A stretch of DNA of 37,538 nucleotides from an uncultured Clostridia bacterium (GCA_944377315.1 CALWEM010000026.1:1-37538), one strand, 5' to 3'; positions 26,096 to 34,926 are shown, numbered from the stretch's first letter. A program made the numbers and translations. Notes: generated from the letters alone by a model not told the origin.

Positions 26096-28072
26096 ATGAG
26101 AAAAGATGTCAAATTTGAATTGGTGAGTAAGTATAAGCCAGCGGGCGATCAGCCAAAGGCTATTGATGAACTCGTGGAAGGTCTTGATGAAGGTTTGAAA
26201 GACCAAGTCCTTTTGGGCGTGACTGGCTCGGGTAAAACTTTCACAATGGCAAACATTATCGCTCGCGTCAACAAGCCGACTCTCGTGATTGCTCACAACA
26301 AAACGCTGGCGGCTCAACTTTGTAATGAATTTCGTGAGTTTTTTCCAAACAATCGTGTGGAATATTTTGTTTCCTATTATGATTATTATCAGCCCGAAGC
26401 ATACATCGTCTCTTCCGACACATATATCGAAAAAGATATGAGCGTCAACGATGATATCGACAAACTCCGCTCGTCTGCCACTTTCTCCTTGCTTGAACGC
26501 AGTGATGTGATTGTTGTTGCGTCTGTGTCGTGCATATATGGCTTGGGTATTCCGGAAGAATATATGAAACTCCATATCTCTTTGCGTCCGGGTGAAGAGT
26601 TTGACCGCGATGAACTCATCTCGCAACTTATTAATATTCAATATTCGCGGAACGACATCGACTTCAAGCGAACCACTTTTCGTGTTAAAGGCGACACGAT
26701 TGATATTTTTCCAGCTAACCAATCGGAAAGTGCCATCAAAGTTAGATTTTTCGGCGATGAAATCGAAAAAATATACGAATTTGACCCAGTGACTGGAAAT
26801 CTCTTGAGAGAATTAAATTATATCGCCATTTACCCAGCCACGCACTACGCTGTCGGCTCGGCAAGAATGCAAAATGCCTTATCTCAAATTGAAAGTGACA
26901 GACAAAAGGCGGTCGATAACTTTTTGAAGGAAGGTAAACCGCTGGAAGCAGAGCGTATCGGTCAGCGGGTGGCGTATGACCTTGAGATGATGAGAGAAAT
27001 TGGCTATTGCAGTGGAATTGAAAATTACTCGCGTTATTTTGACGGCAGAAAAAAAGGTGAACCGCCTTACACTCTCATCGATTATTTTCCAAATGATTTT
27101 TTGACCATTATTGATGAAAGCCATATGACGATTCCGCAAATCCGTGCGATGTATAACGGCGACCAAGCAAGAAAAAAATCGCTTGTGGATTATGGTTTTC
27201 GTTTGGAAGCGGCAAAAGATAATCGTCCACTCACTTTCTCCGAATTTGAGAAAAAACTTCGTCAAACCATCTATGTTTCGGCAACGCCGGCAAAATATGA
27301 ACTTGAAAAAGCGGGACAAGTGGTGGAACAAGTTATTCGTCCAACTGGGCTTCTTGACCCAACAATTGAAATCCGACCAATCAAGAACCAAGTGGAAAAT
27401 TTGATGCAGGAATGTGAAAAAACAATTGCGCGTGGAGCGAGAATTTTGGTTACCACCTTGACAAAGAAAATGGCGGAAAGTTTGACAACATACCTTTCTG
27501 ACCACTCTTTCAAGGTGAAATATTTACACTCTGAAATTGACACAATGGAGCGTGTTGAAATTATCAATGGGTTAAGAAAAGGCGAATTTGACATTTTGGT
27601 GGGCATCAATCTTCTTCGTGAAGGGTTGGATATGCCGGAAGTGGAATTGGTTTGCATTTTGGATGCCGACAAAGAAGGTTTTTTGCGAAGTGAGGGAGCG
27701 TTAATCCAAACTGTTGGTCGTGTTGCAAGAAATGCCAACGGCAGAGTTATTATGTTTGCCGACAATGTTACTGACAGTATGCAAAGAGCGATTGATGAAA
27801 CAGCGAGAAGAAGAAAAATTCAAATGGAGTATAATCGTGAGCATAACATTGTGCCAAAAACAATTATTAAAGAGATTAAAAACACCTTGGAAATTGGGAA
27901 AAAGGTGGATGAACACAACATTAAGCGAAGAGATATTCCAACAGAAATTGATCGCTTGACTTCAATGATGAAAATTGCCTCTTCTCAACTTGATTTTGAA
28001 AGAGCAATTGAATTGAGAAACAAGATTGCATATTTGAAAAAGAAATTAAACAAAAAAGAAGAAATTGAATAA
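26096..28072 (+). CDS. uvrB: Excinuclease ABC subunit B
   Basis: The 658-residue protein has the family's usual length. Walker A is GVTGSGKT at 41-48, the damage-probing beta-hairpin region includes [10 protein letters not shown], the DEAD-like box is DESH at about 340, and helicase motif VI reads QTVGRVARN. The C-terminal UVR domain ([16 protein letters not shown]) binds UvrC. UvrB is loaded on damaged DNA by UvrA and positions UvrC for the dual incisions of nucleotide-excision repair. The start at 26096 gives [19 protein letters not shown], as in the family, and coincides with the predicted transcription start; an in-frame ATG at 26078 lies upstream of the -10 and cannot be used from this promoter. 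uvrA follows after one small gene. Confidence 0.98.
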   Translation: MRKDVKFELVSKYKPAGDQPKAIDELVEGLDEGLKDQVLLGVTGSGKTFTMANIIARVNKPTLVIAHNKTLAAQLCNEFREFFPNNRVEYFVSYYDYYQPEAYIVSSDTYIEKDMSVNDDIDKLRSSATFSLLERSDVIVVASVSCIYGLGIPEEYMKLHISLRPGEEFDRDELISQLINIQYSRNDIDFKRTTFRVKGDTIDIFPANQSESAIKVRFFGDEIEKIYEFDPVTGNLLRELNYIAIYPATHYAVGSARMQNALSQIESDRQKAVDNFLKEGKPLEAERIGQRVAYDLEMMREIGYCSGIENYSRYFDGRKKGEPPYTLIDYFPNDFLTIIDESHMTIPQIRAMYNGDQARKKSLVDYGFRLEAAKDNRPLTFSEFEKKLRQTIYVSATPAKYELEKAGQVVEQVIRPTGLLDPTIEIRPIKNQVENLMQECEKTIARGARILVTTLTKKMAESLTTYLSDHSFKVKYLHSEIDTMERVEIINGLRKGEFDILVGINLLREGLDMPEVELVCILDADKEGFLRSEGALIQTVGRVARNANGRVIMFADNVTDSMQRAIDETARRRKIQMEYNREHNIVPKTIIKEIKNTLEIGKKVDEHNIKRRDIPTEIDRLTSMMKIASSQLDFERAIELRNKIAYLKKKLNKKEEIE

Positions 28073-28088
28073 CTTTTTGAAAATAACT

Positions 28089-28117
28089 TTGTGACTTTTT
28101 GGAAAATGTGGTATAAT
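28089..28117 (+). promoter_or_regulatory. Promoter of the 135-residue unknown
   Basis: TTGTGA (28089-28094), a 17-base spacer and TATAAT (28112-28117), preceded by TGG. The bases TGTGGTATAAT are identical to those of the uvrA promoter. The predicted start is near 28124. Confidence 0.65.
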
Positions 28118-28142
28118 GAAAAAGAAAGGTAGGAGGAAAAGT

Positions 28143-28550
28143 ATGAGCAAAAATTATAAATGTGGGAATTTTACATTTGATGCCAAGACTCGCACAATGA
28201 AGATTGGAGAAAATGGACCGTATAGTTTTGTTGGTATTTTAATTCTTCCGCAAGAAGAAAACAACCTTCAAGTTTTTGGTGACTATGAAGATGCTTTGAC
28301 AACGGACTTGGCAGGTTTCAGAGATGTTTTTGGTGATATTTTGACTCAAAAAGATTTTGAAAAACTTCACAAACTTGCAAAAGAAGACAAGTTGGTGGGA
28401 ATATCTTGCAATTTCAATGATAAGGGTGAGTTTCAAGCTGGAATTGTGGAACCTGAAAAAGAAGATGTGTCAAAACATTTTTCAACCATTCAAGATGCCA
28501 TCAAAGATTTAAGAGAAAGGACTCTTGTTGACGAAGGTATGTCCAGATAA
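28143..28550 (+). CDS. Unknown 135-residue protein between uvrB and uvrA
   Basis: The start at 28143 has AGGAGG at 28131-28136. The product is a soluble acidic protein with no signal peptide or membrane helix: it begins MSKNYKCGNFTFDAKTRTM, has a beta-rich middle and ends in a helix (FSTIQDAIKDLRERTL). I recognise no family. It has its own promoter, matching the uvrA promoter in its -10 region, and sits between two nucleotide-excision repair genes that are usually adjacent. The only clue to its role is that position. Confidence 0.8.
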   Translation: MSKNYKCGNFTFDAKTRTMKIGENGPYSFVGILILPQEENNLQVFGDYEDALTTDLAGFRDVFGDILTQKDFEKLHKLAKEDKLVGISCNFNDKGEFQAGIVEPEKEDVSKHFSTIQDAIKDLRERTLVDEGMSR

Positions 28551-28579
28551 AAAAATAAGGTAAACAATTCAATTTTGAC

Positions 28580-28608
28580 TTGTTTACTTTTATTTTTTGT
28601 GGTATAAT
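28580..28608 (+). promoter_or_regulatory. uvrA promoter (extended -10, leaderless)
   Basis: TTGTTT (28580-28585), a 17-base spacer, and TATAAT (28603-28608) preceded by TGG. The predicted +1 is about 28615, one base before the uvrA ATG at 28616. Confidence 0.65.
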
Positions 28609-28615
28609 TATATTT

Positions 28616-31444
28616 ATGAAAGACGCAATAATAATTAAGGGTGCAAGAGAAAATAATCTTAAAAACATCAACTTGGAACTTCCAAGGAACAAGTTTATTG
28701 TTTTTACTGGCGTGAGTGGCTCGGGTAAGAGTTCGCTTGCTTTTGGCACGATTTTTGCCGAGGGACAAAGAAAATATATGGAAAGTCTGTCATCGTATGC
28801 GCGTATGTTTTTGGGGCAGAGCCAAAAACCAGATGTGGACACGATTGAAGGGTTGTCACCGGCGATTTCAATTGACCAAAAGACAACAAATCACAATCCT
28901 CGTTCAACAGTTGGAACAGTGACAGAAATTTATGACTATTTTAGATTATTGTTTGCGAATGTCGGGACGCCATATTGTCCGCATTGTCACAAACCGATAA
29001 AGCAACAAACAATTGACCAAATTGTGGACGGTATAAAGGCGTATGGCGAAGGGACAAAGGTGGCAATTTTAGCACCAGTTGTCCACGACCAAAAGGGAAC
29101 ATTTCAAAATCTTTTCGAAAGTTTGAAAAGAAGTGGCTACACGCGTGTGGAAGTCGATGGGAATACCTTTCTTCTTGAAGATGAAATAAATCTCGACGAA
29201 AATATTCGTCATAATATCAATGTTGTTGTGGACAGAATTGTCATCAAAGAAGGGAAAGACGCTCGGCTTGCAGGCAGTGTGGAAAACTCTTTGAAATTGG
29301 CGGAAGGATTGGTGATAGCCAAAACTGATGAGAAGGAAGAACTTTTTTCGATTAACTATGCTTGTCCAACTTGCGGTCGGGCGTTGGGTGAAATCACCCC
29401 GCGTCTATTTTCCTTTAACGCTCCATATGGTGCTTGTCCAACCTGTTTGGGACTTGGATATACCACTGACATTGACGACAAAGCGGTTTTGAAATATTCC
29501 AATCTTTCCATAAGTCAAGGTGCTTTTGACATAACAGGTTGGAAATTTGAAGCGGGTGGAATGGCAAGGGGATATTTTGAAGCACTTTCCAAAAAATATG
29601 ATATTGACCTTGACAAACCAGTTTGCGAACTCGAGAAAGAAAAAATCAAAATTCTTTTGTATGGCTCGGGAAATGATGAAATTGACATTGAAGTTTCAAG
29701 TGACAAAAAAACAAAATACAGCAAGCGTTTCATTACCACCACTTTTGAAGGTATTGTCAACAACCTACGCCGAAGATACAAAGAAACCAACAGCGAATGG
29801 GTGAGATTTGAAATTGGTCGATTTATGCGTGAGCAAGATTGTCCAACTTGCCACGGCAAACGACTTAATGAGAGTGCTTTGGCAATCAAGATTAAAGGCA
29901 GGGATATTTTTGATTATTGCAATCAAAGTGTCAAAAATTTGCTTGAAACTGTCAAAAATTTGGAATTTGACAAAGCAAAAGCAACAATTGCCGAACCGAT
30001 TGTGAAAGAAATATTGAAACGACTGCAGTTTTTGGAAGATGTAGGGCTTGGCTATCTCACTTTGAGCCGTTCGGCAGACACTCTTTCTGGTGGCGAAGCA
30101 CAGCGTATTCGTCTTGCCACACAAATTGGCAGTGGACTTGTCGGAGTGTTGTATATTTTGGATGAGCCATCCATTGGGCTTCATCAACGCGACAACGAAA
30201 AACTTTTGCGCACACTGAAAAATCTCAAAGACCTTGGAAACACTTTGATTGTGGTTGAACACGATGAAGACACCATTCGTTCGGCGGACTATCTTGTTGA
30301 TGTTGGGCCATATGCTGGCGTCAATGGTGGTGAAATTGTCGCTTGTGGCACAGTGGAAGAAGTGAAGAAAAACAAAAAATCAATAACTGCCAAATTTTTG
30401 CGTGGTGATGACAAAGTGGAAATTCCAAAAGAGCGAAGAAAACCAAAAGATTTCATCACCATCAAAGGAGCAAAAGAAAACAATTTGAAAAATATCGATG
30501 TGAAAATTCCAACTGGCGTTTTCACAGCAGTGACTGGTGTTTCAGGAAGTGGCAAGAGTTCGCTTATTAATCGCATTCTTTTTCCATATTTGTCCAACGC
30601 TCTTAACAACTCAAAATTGCCACTGGGAAATTGCAAAGAGATTGAAAATATTAATGTTTTGGACAAAGTTATTTGCATTGACCAAGCACCAATTGGACGC
30701 ACACCTCGCAGTAATCCAGCAACATACACAGGAGTCTTCACGGCGATAAGAGAACTTTTTGCTTCCACAATTGACGCCAAAATGCGTAGCTTCAATGCTG
30801 GCAGATTTTCTTTCAATGTCAAAGGTGGAAGATGCGAAGCGTGTGAAGGCGCAGGTGTCAAAGAAATCGAAATGTATTTCTTGCCTGATGTCACTGTTCC
30901 GTGTGAAGTCTGCAAGGGAAAGAGATATAACCGTGAAACTTTGGAAGTTAAGTATAAAGGAAAAACCATCAGTGATGTTTTGGATATGACGGTGGAAGAA
31001 GCGCTCAAATTTTTTGAGAATATTCCATCAATAACCAACAAACTGCAATCGCTCTATGATGTCGGGTTGTCATATATCAAACTGGGTCAGCCAGCGACAG
31101 AACTTTCTGGTGGAGAAGCACAAAGAGTGAAACTTGCCACCGAACTAGCAAAACGCGAAACCGGCAAAACGATGTATATTCTGGACGAGCCAACGACTGG
31201 GCTTCATATATATGATATCAAAAAGTTAATCAAAATTTTGAATCGTCTTATTGGTAACGGGAATTCTGTTATTGTCATTGAGCATAATCTTGATGTCATC
31301 AAATGTGCTGACTATGTCATTGACCTTGGGCCTGAAGGTGGCGATGAAGGTGGAACGGTGGTGGCAACTGGCACGCCAGAAAAAGTGTCAAAATGCAAAG
31401 AAAGTTACACTGGACAATTTTTGAGAAAAATTTTAAATTCATAA
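28616..31444 (+). CDS. uvrA: Excinuclease ABC subunit A
   Basis: The 942-residue protein has two ABC ATPase halves. The first Walker A is GVSGSGKSS at 32-40 and the second is in GVFTAVTGVSGSGKSSLI. Two ABC signatures LSGGEAQR are followed by Walker B segments LDEPSIGLH and LDEPTTGLH. Zinc-finger cysteines are visible in CPHCH, CPTCGRALG/CPTCLG, CPTCHGKR and CEACEGAG/CEVCKGKR. UvrA is the damage-sensing dimer that hands DNA to UvrB. The start at 28616 gives MKDAIIIKGARENNLKNI, as in the family; no Shine-Dalgarno site is present, in line with the predicted leaderless message. Downstream DNA holds phased A-tracts but no GC-containing terminator. Confidence 0.98.
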   Translation: MKDAIIIKGARENNLKNINLELPRNKFIVFTGVSGSGKSSLAFGTIFAEGQRKYMESLSSYARMFLGQSQKPDVDTIEGLSPAISIDQKTTNHNPRSTVGTVTEIYDYFRLLFANVGTPYCPHCHKPIKQQTIDQIVDGIKAYGEGTKVAILAPVVHDQKGTFQNLFESLKRSGYTRVEVDGNTFLLEDEINLDENIRHNINVVVDRIVIKEGKDARLAGSVENSLKLAEGLVIAKTDEKEELFSINYACPTCGRALGEITPRLFSFNAPYGACPTCLGLGYTTDIDDKAVLKYSNLSISQGAFDITGWKFEAGGMARGYFEALSKKYDIDLDKPVCELEKEKIKILLYGSGNDEIDIEVSSDKKTKYSKRFITTTFEGIVNNLRRRYKETNSEWVRFEIGRFMREQDCPTCHGKRLNESALAIKIKGRDIFDYCNQSVKNLLETVKNLEFDKAKATIAEPIVKEILKRLQFLEDVGLGYLTLSRSADTLSGGEAQRIRLATQIGSGLVGVLYILDEPSIGLHQRDNEKLLRTLKNLKDLGNTLIVVEHDEDTIRSADYLVDVGPYAGVNGGEIVACGTVEEVKKNKKSITAKFLRGDDKVEIPKERRKPKDFITIKGAKENNLKNIDVKIPTGVFTAVTGVSGSGKSSLINRILFPYLSNALNNSKLPLGNCKEIENINVLDKVICIDQAPIGRTPRSNPATYTGVFTAIRELFASTIDAKMRSFNAGRFSFNVKGGRCEACEGAGVKEIEMYFLPDVTVPCEVCKGKRYNRETLEVKYKGKTISDVLDMTVEEALKFFENIPSITNKLQSLYDVGLSYIKLGQPATELSGGEAQRVKLATELAKRETGKTMYILDEPTTGLHIYDIKKLIKILNRLIGNGNSVIVIEHNLDVIKCADYVIDLGPEGGDEGGTVVATGTPEKVSKCKESYTGQFLRKILNS

Positions 31445-31462
31445 AAAAAGAATAAAAAACTT

Positions 31463-31500
31463 AAAAAAATCGAAAAAAATCGAAAAAAATTGATTTTTTT
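31463..31500 (+). other. Phased A-tracts (probable curved DNA) after uvrA
   Basis: Three A7 tracts start at 31463, 31473 and 31483, exactly 10 bases apart, separated by TCG. The last runs into TTGATTTTTTT, giving an AT-only hairpin of six or seven pairs. Ten-base phasing of A-tracts is the classic cause of intrinsic DNA bending. Confidence 0.7.
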
Positions 31501-31517
31501 AATAAAATTGGAGCAAA

Positions 31518-32300
31518 ATGAGAGTTTTTAATTTGTCATCAGGCAGTGATGGAAATGCCACATATATTGAAACTGAAAATTCACGAATACTTGTGGATGA
31601 TGGTATTTCTTGCTCCGAAACAGTGAAACGATTGGGACTTATTGGCGTCAAGGGAGAAGATATTGATGCCATTGTTCTCACTCACGAACATACTGACCAT
31701 ATTAAGGGTGTTGATGTTTTTTCAAGAAAATTCAATGTGCCGGTCTATGCTCATAACGATGTTTGGAATGGGTTGTATCCAAAATTAAAGAATATTAAGG
31801 AAGAAAATATCAGAGTTTTCACAGAGAATTTTGAAATCAAAGATTTGTTAATTAATCCAATTGAAATTCCGCACGATGTTGTGTGTTTTGGGTTTGCCAT
31901 TGAAAACGGAAACAGCAAGGTGAGTTTGCTCACCGACCTAGGGCATACAAATGACAAAATTTTTGAAAGTGTGAAAGGAAGTCGATTGGTATATTTGGAA
32001 GCAAATCACGATTTGAATATGCTCAAAAACTGTCTGAAATATCCTCTCTCACTCAAAATGAGGATTGCCGGAAAGAACGGGCATTTGTCAAATGACGCTT
32101 CAAGTGAATTTGCTGAAAAATTGGTGAGAAGCGGAACGAAACAAATCGTTTTGTCACATTTGAGCAAGGAAAACAACACACCTGAACTTGCCTATACATA
32201 TATTTCAAAAAAACTGGCGGAAAAGGGAATTCAAGAAGGAGTCAATGTGCGCATTGATGTTGCATTGACTGTTCCGGTCAGAATTTTTAAGTTGAAATAA
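31518..32300 (+). CDS. walJ: WalJ/YycJ-type metallo-beta-lactamase-fold hydrolase
   Basis: The 260-residue protein starts MRVFNLSSGSDGNATYIE, the family hallmark. The HxHxDH zinc motif is HEHTDH at 56-61; further ligands fit the H of IPHDVV, the D of LLTDLGH and the late H of LSHLSKENN. Members of this family are cytoplasmic metal-dependent hydrolases linked to the WalKR cell-wall operon and to DNA processing or coordination of division; the substrate is unsettled. Here no walRK genes are present, so it is separated from its classic operon. TTGGAG at 31508-31513 is the ribosome-binding site. No promoter was recognised; it may be read through from uvrA. Confidence 0.88.
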   Translation: MRVFNLSSGSDGNATYIETENSRILVDDGISCSETVKRLGLIGVKGEDIDAIVLTHEHTDHIKGVDVFSRKFNVPVYAHNDVWNGLYPKLKNIKEENIRVFTENFEIKDLLINPIEIPHDVVCFGFAIENGNSKVSLLTDLGHTNDKIFESVKGSRLVYLEANHDLNMLKNCLKYPLSLKMRIAGKNGHLSNDASSEFAEKLVRSGTKQIVLSHLSKENNTPELAYTYISKKLAEKGIQEGVNVRIDVALTVPVRIFKLK

Positions 32301-32346
32301 AAATATATTAAAAATAAAAATTAACAAAAAATAGCGAAAAAATAAA

Positions 32347-32392
32347 GAAAAAATGCATAAAAAATTGATTTTTTACTATTTTTTCATAATTT
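32347..32392 (+). repeat. Intergenic AT composite hairpin, copy 3
   Basis: GAAAAAAT (32347-32354) pairs with ATTTTTTC (32378-32385). The inner AAAAAA (32359-32364) pairs with TTTTTT (32369-32374) around TTGA. It ends with TTTTTTCATAATTT, as copy 1 does. It lies between walJ and the bidirectional terminator. Confidence 0.6.
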
Positions 32393-32396
32393 ATGT

Positions 32397-32440
32397 ATAA
32401 AAAATGATATCGTTAGAAATTTAGATATCATTTTTTATTT
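32397..32440. terminator. Bidirectional terminator between walJ and the small lipoprotein gene
   Basis: AAAATGATATC (32401-32411) and GATATCATTTT (32424-32434) form a perfect 11-base stem with a 12-base loop. It is preceded by an A run and followed by a T run, so it can serve both the + strand walJ message and the - strand gene that ends at 32444. Confidence 0.85.
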
Positions 32441-32443
32441 AAT

Positions 32444-33112
32444 TTATTCCGATTTTGCAAGCACACTGCCATCACTTGTCGAGATGATAACTGAAAAATT
32501 TCCACCTTCATTGTCAATGCAAGTGAAGCACCAATAAAAATCATCGAATTTGTTTTCTTTTTGGTTCAAAACTCGAAGATAGCATTCGCCGTTGAAGTGT
32601 GAAAAACTTTTGAGTTCTTCAAGTTCGGTTTGCAAGTTTTCGCAAGCAATATTGATTGCTTCGTTTGACTGAATTGTGAAATTTGAAGAGGTTTTTTCAA
32701 GTTCAACCACATTGCCGTCAAAATTCACAAAAACACTTTCACCAATTTCAATTTCATTAACAATGTCAGCCATAAATGTGCCACTCAAATCATTATATTC
32801 CATTTCCACGACTTTTGAAGCGTCACCACTTGCCACTTGGACTTTGATTATCTTTTCATTCAAATATTCCTTGAAAGAAAGTGTCAAAAGTGCAAATTGA
32901 ACACTGTCTGTCTTTTTACCGTCATAGAAATATTCTTCTTCTCGTTCGCCAACACTTAATGTGGCAACAAAATCGTCATTCTCGGCATAATAGAAATCTT
33001 GTGTGAGTTCAGACATATTCTCTCGCACAACATCATTAATCGTTTTACCGCAACCAGCAAGACCCAAACATACCAAACATAAGCTTAAACATACCAAAAT
33101 TTTTTTCGTCAT
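32444..33112 (-). CDS. Small lipoprotein of unknown function
   Basis: The 222-residue protein starts MTKKILVCLSLCLVCLGLAGC; the lipobox is LAGC with Cys21 as the lipidated residue. The mature part is acidic and beta-rich (FVATLSVGEREEEYFYDG, IKVQVASGDASKVVEMEY, SVFVNFDGNVVELE), ending with NFSVIISTSDGSVLAKSE. No catalytic motif or named domain was recognised. The ribosome-binding site AAGGAG lies upstream on the - strand (about 33119-33126). It is divergent from fba and convergent with walJ. An outer-face membrane lipoprotein is the only supported call. Confidence 0.88.
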   Translation of the reverse strand: MTKKILVCLSLCLVCLGLAGCGKTINDVVRENMSELTQDFYYAENDDFVATLSVGEREEEYFYDGKKTDSVQFALLTLSFKEYLNEKIIKVQVASGDASKVVEMEYNDLSGTFMADIVNEIEIGESVFVNFDGNVVELEKTSSNFTIQSNEAINIACENLQTELEELKSFSHFNGECYLRVLNQKENKFDDFYWCFTCIDNEGGNFSVIISTSDGSVLAKSE

Positions 33113-33150
33113 ATTTTTTTCTCCTTTATTTTAATTTTTAACAATTTATG

Positions 33151-33179
33151 TTGGTAAAAAATGAAAAATATGTTAAAAT
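33151..33179 (+). promoter_or_regulatory. fba promoter
   Basis: TTGGTA (33151-33156), a 17-base spacer and TAAAAT (33174-33179) preceded by TGT. The predicted start is near 33186, 25 bases before the ATG. The divergent lipoprotein gene must share this 98-base intergenic region; its own promoter was not clear. Confidence 0.55.
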
Positions 33180-33210
33180 ATAGCATATTAACACTAATTT
33201 TGGAGGAAAA

Positions 33211-34131
33211 ATGAAATCGCTTGAATTTTATTATAAAGATTGCTTAAAAAATGGTTATGCCTTGGGAGCGTATAATTTTGTTAATTTGGAAATTTTGAAG
33301 GGAATATGTTCAGGATGCTTGATGAGCAAGTCGCCTTGTCTTGCAAGTGTCAGTGAAGGGGCGTTTTCCTATTTGGGAGAAGATTTTGTTATGCCAATTT
33401 TTAGGACTGCCAAAGAGCATTATAATCTTCCAATTTTCTTGCATCTTGACCACGGCAAAAGTTTTGAAATGTGCAAAAAAGCGGTTGACCTTGGATTTGA
33501 CTCTGTTATGATTGACGGAAGTGGTCTGTCATTTGAGAAAAATGTGAAATTGACCAAAAAGGTTGTGGATTATGCGCACAAGAAAAATGTTTTTGTGGAA
33601 GCCGAATTGGGAGTTTTGGCGGGCGTCGAGGACAAGATTTCTGCTTCAGAGCATATATACACCGATCCAAAGCAAGCCAAACTTTTTGTGGAAAAGACGG
33701 GTTGTGACAGCCTTGCTGTGGCAATTGGAACAAGTCACGGAGCATACAAGTTCAAAGGCGATGCCATATTGCGATTTGACATCCTTTCTGAAATTGAAAA
33801 AGAGTTGCCAAATTTTCCACTCGTTCTTCACGGTGCGTCAACTGTTCCGCAAAAATATGTGGAAGAAATCAACAAATTTGGCGGTGAAGTGACTGGTGCA
33901 AAGGGAGTGGAAGAAAAACTTTTGAAAGAAGCCACCACAAAACATAACATTTTCAAAATTAACACTGACACAGATATTCGTCTTGTCTATTTTGCAGTTT
34001 TAAGGAAACATTTGTTTAAAAACAAGAACAATATTGATTTGCGAAAGTTCAACAATGAAGCAATCAAAGAAATTGCCGACTATGTTTCAAAAAGAAATGA
34101 AGATATCTTTAATTCAGTAAACAGAATTTAA
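33211..34131 (+). CDS. fba: Class II fructose-bisphosphate aldolase
   Basis: The 306-residue protein has the class II signatures: LHLDHG with Asp80 and the zinc ligand His81, SVMIDGS, the EAELG segment with Glu132, GTSHGAYKF with zinc ligand His176, LVLHGAS with zinc ligand His207, and the substrate-binding INTDTDIR. It catalyses reversible cleavage of fructose 1,6-bisphosphate into DHAP and glyceraldehyde 3-phosphate in glycolysis. A related use on tagatose bisphosphate cannot be excluded. GGAGG at 33202-33206 sets the start. A RadC-like gene follows 11 bases after the stop, so the two are probably one transcript. Confidence 0.93.
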   Translation: MKSLEFYYKDCLKNGYALGAYNFVNLEILKGICSGCLMSKSPCLASVSEGAFSYLGEDFVMPIFRTAKEHYNLPIFLHLDHGKSFEMCKKAVDLGFDSVMIDGSGLSFEKNVKLTKKVVDYAHKKNVFVEAELGVLAGVEDKISASEHIYTDPKQAKLFVEKTGCDSLAVAIGTSHGAYKFKGDAILRFDILSEIEKELPNFPLVLHGASTVPQKYVEEINKFGGEVTGAKGVEEKLLKEATTKHNIFKINTDTDIRLVYFAVLRKHLFKNKNNIDLRKFNNEAIKEIADYVSKRNEDIFNSVNRI

Positions 34132-34142
34132 GGAGTGCAAAA

Positions 34143-34868
34143 ATGGAAAAGAAAAAAGACGATGACATCACTCATCAAGGTCACAGATTAAGATTGTCAA
34201 ACCTAATTCAAAAGTCAGGAATTGAAAATGTGAGCGATATTCAAGCAGTTGAGTTTTTTCTCACATACATAATTCCGCGTGGTGATGTCAATCCGCTTGC
34301 ACATCGCCTTTTGGACAGGTTTTCAAATTTTGGAAATATTGTTGATGCCAGCGAAAACGAACTTATGAAGGTTAAGGGTATCAACAGGAGAAGTGCACAA
34401 AAAATCAAACTCTTTAGTGATTTGATGTTCTATTATTCTTCCAGCCGAATGAGCAAAAAACTTAATCTTGACAACACCGAAGAATTTTTGGATATTGTGG
34501 AAGAACTCTTGCGTTTCAAAACCACGGAAAATCTCGCACTTTTTGGTTTTGATTTCAGTTACAATTTTATTGACAAGCGAATATTTGACAGAAATTCCAT
34601 CGATGAAGTTGGTGTCAGTCCATACACTGTTCTCGACTTTATTTCATCAATCAAGCCAAAATATGTTATCATTGCTCACAATCATCCGGGTGGTATTGCA
34701 CGCACTTCGCAAGATGATGAAGAAGCCAAAGCCTTCATTTCAAATTTGATTTCACCTTTTGGTGTCAAACTCATCGATTCATTGATTATTGGCATTGATG
34801 GTATATATAGTCAAGACAGAAAAAATTTCTATCGTTTTTTCAGAAATATTGATGATATTTTATATTAA
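34143..34868 (+). CDS. radC: RadC-like JAB-domain protein, copy 2
   Basis: The 241-residue paralogue of the protein at 24496 has the same helical N-terminal part (HQGHRLRLSNLI, IIPRGDVNPLAHRLLDRFSNFGNI, KGINRRSAQKIKLFSDL) and the same JAB domain with HNHPGG at 179-184, S189 and D192. At the place of the likely catalytic glutamate of copy 1 (17 residues before the first His) it has Thr162, and no nearby acid aligns well, so catalysis may be altered. AAGGAG overlapping the end of fba gives the start. It probably depends on the fba promoter. Confidence 0.83.
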   Translation: MEKKKDDDITHQGHRLRLSNLIQKSGIENVSDIQAVEFFLTYIIPRGDVNPLAHRLLDRFSNFGNIVDASENELMKVKGINRRSAQKIKLFSDLMFYYSSSRMSKKLNLDNTEEFLDIVEELLRFKTTENLALFGFDFSYNFIDKRIFDRNSIDEVGVSPYTVLDFISSIKPKYVIIAHNHPGGIARTSQDDEEAKAFISNLISPFGVKLIDSLIIGIDGIYSQDRKNFYRFFRNIDDILY

Positions 34869-34926
34869 AATTGCACGAAAAATTGATAGCTGAAAATAGA
34901 TGACAAAAAAATAACTAACTCTTATA

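Noticed and set aside
26051-26722. Long open frame antisense to uvrB
   Set aside because: It lies fully across conserved uvrB motifs and has no start signal; it is a by-product of uvrB coding.
28580-28615. Upstream in-frame start for uvrA
   Set aside because: It coincides with the -35 region and the extra residues are hydrophobic and unlike UvrA N termini.
26061-28616. LexA/SOS box near uvrB or uvrA
   Set aside because: No GAAC-N4-GTTC-like or CGAAC-type palindrome was found near either promoter.
31518-32300. walJ as part of a WalKR operon
   Set aside because: No response regulator, histidine kinase or YycH/YycI-like gene lies nearby in the window.
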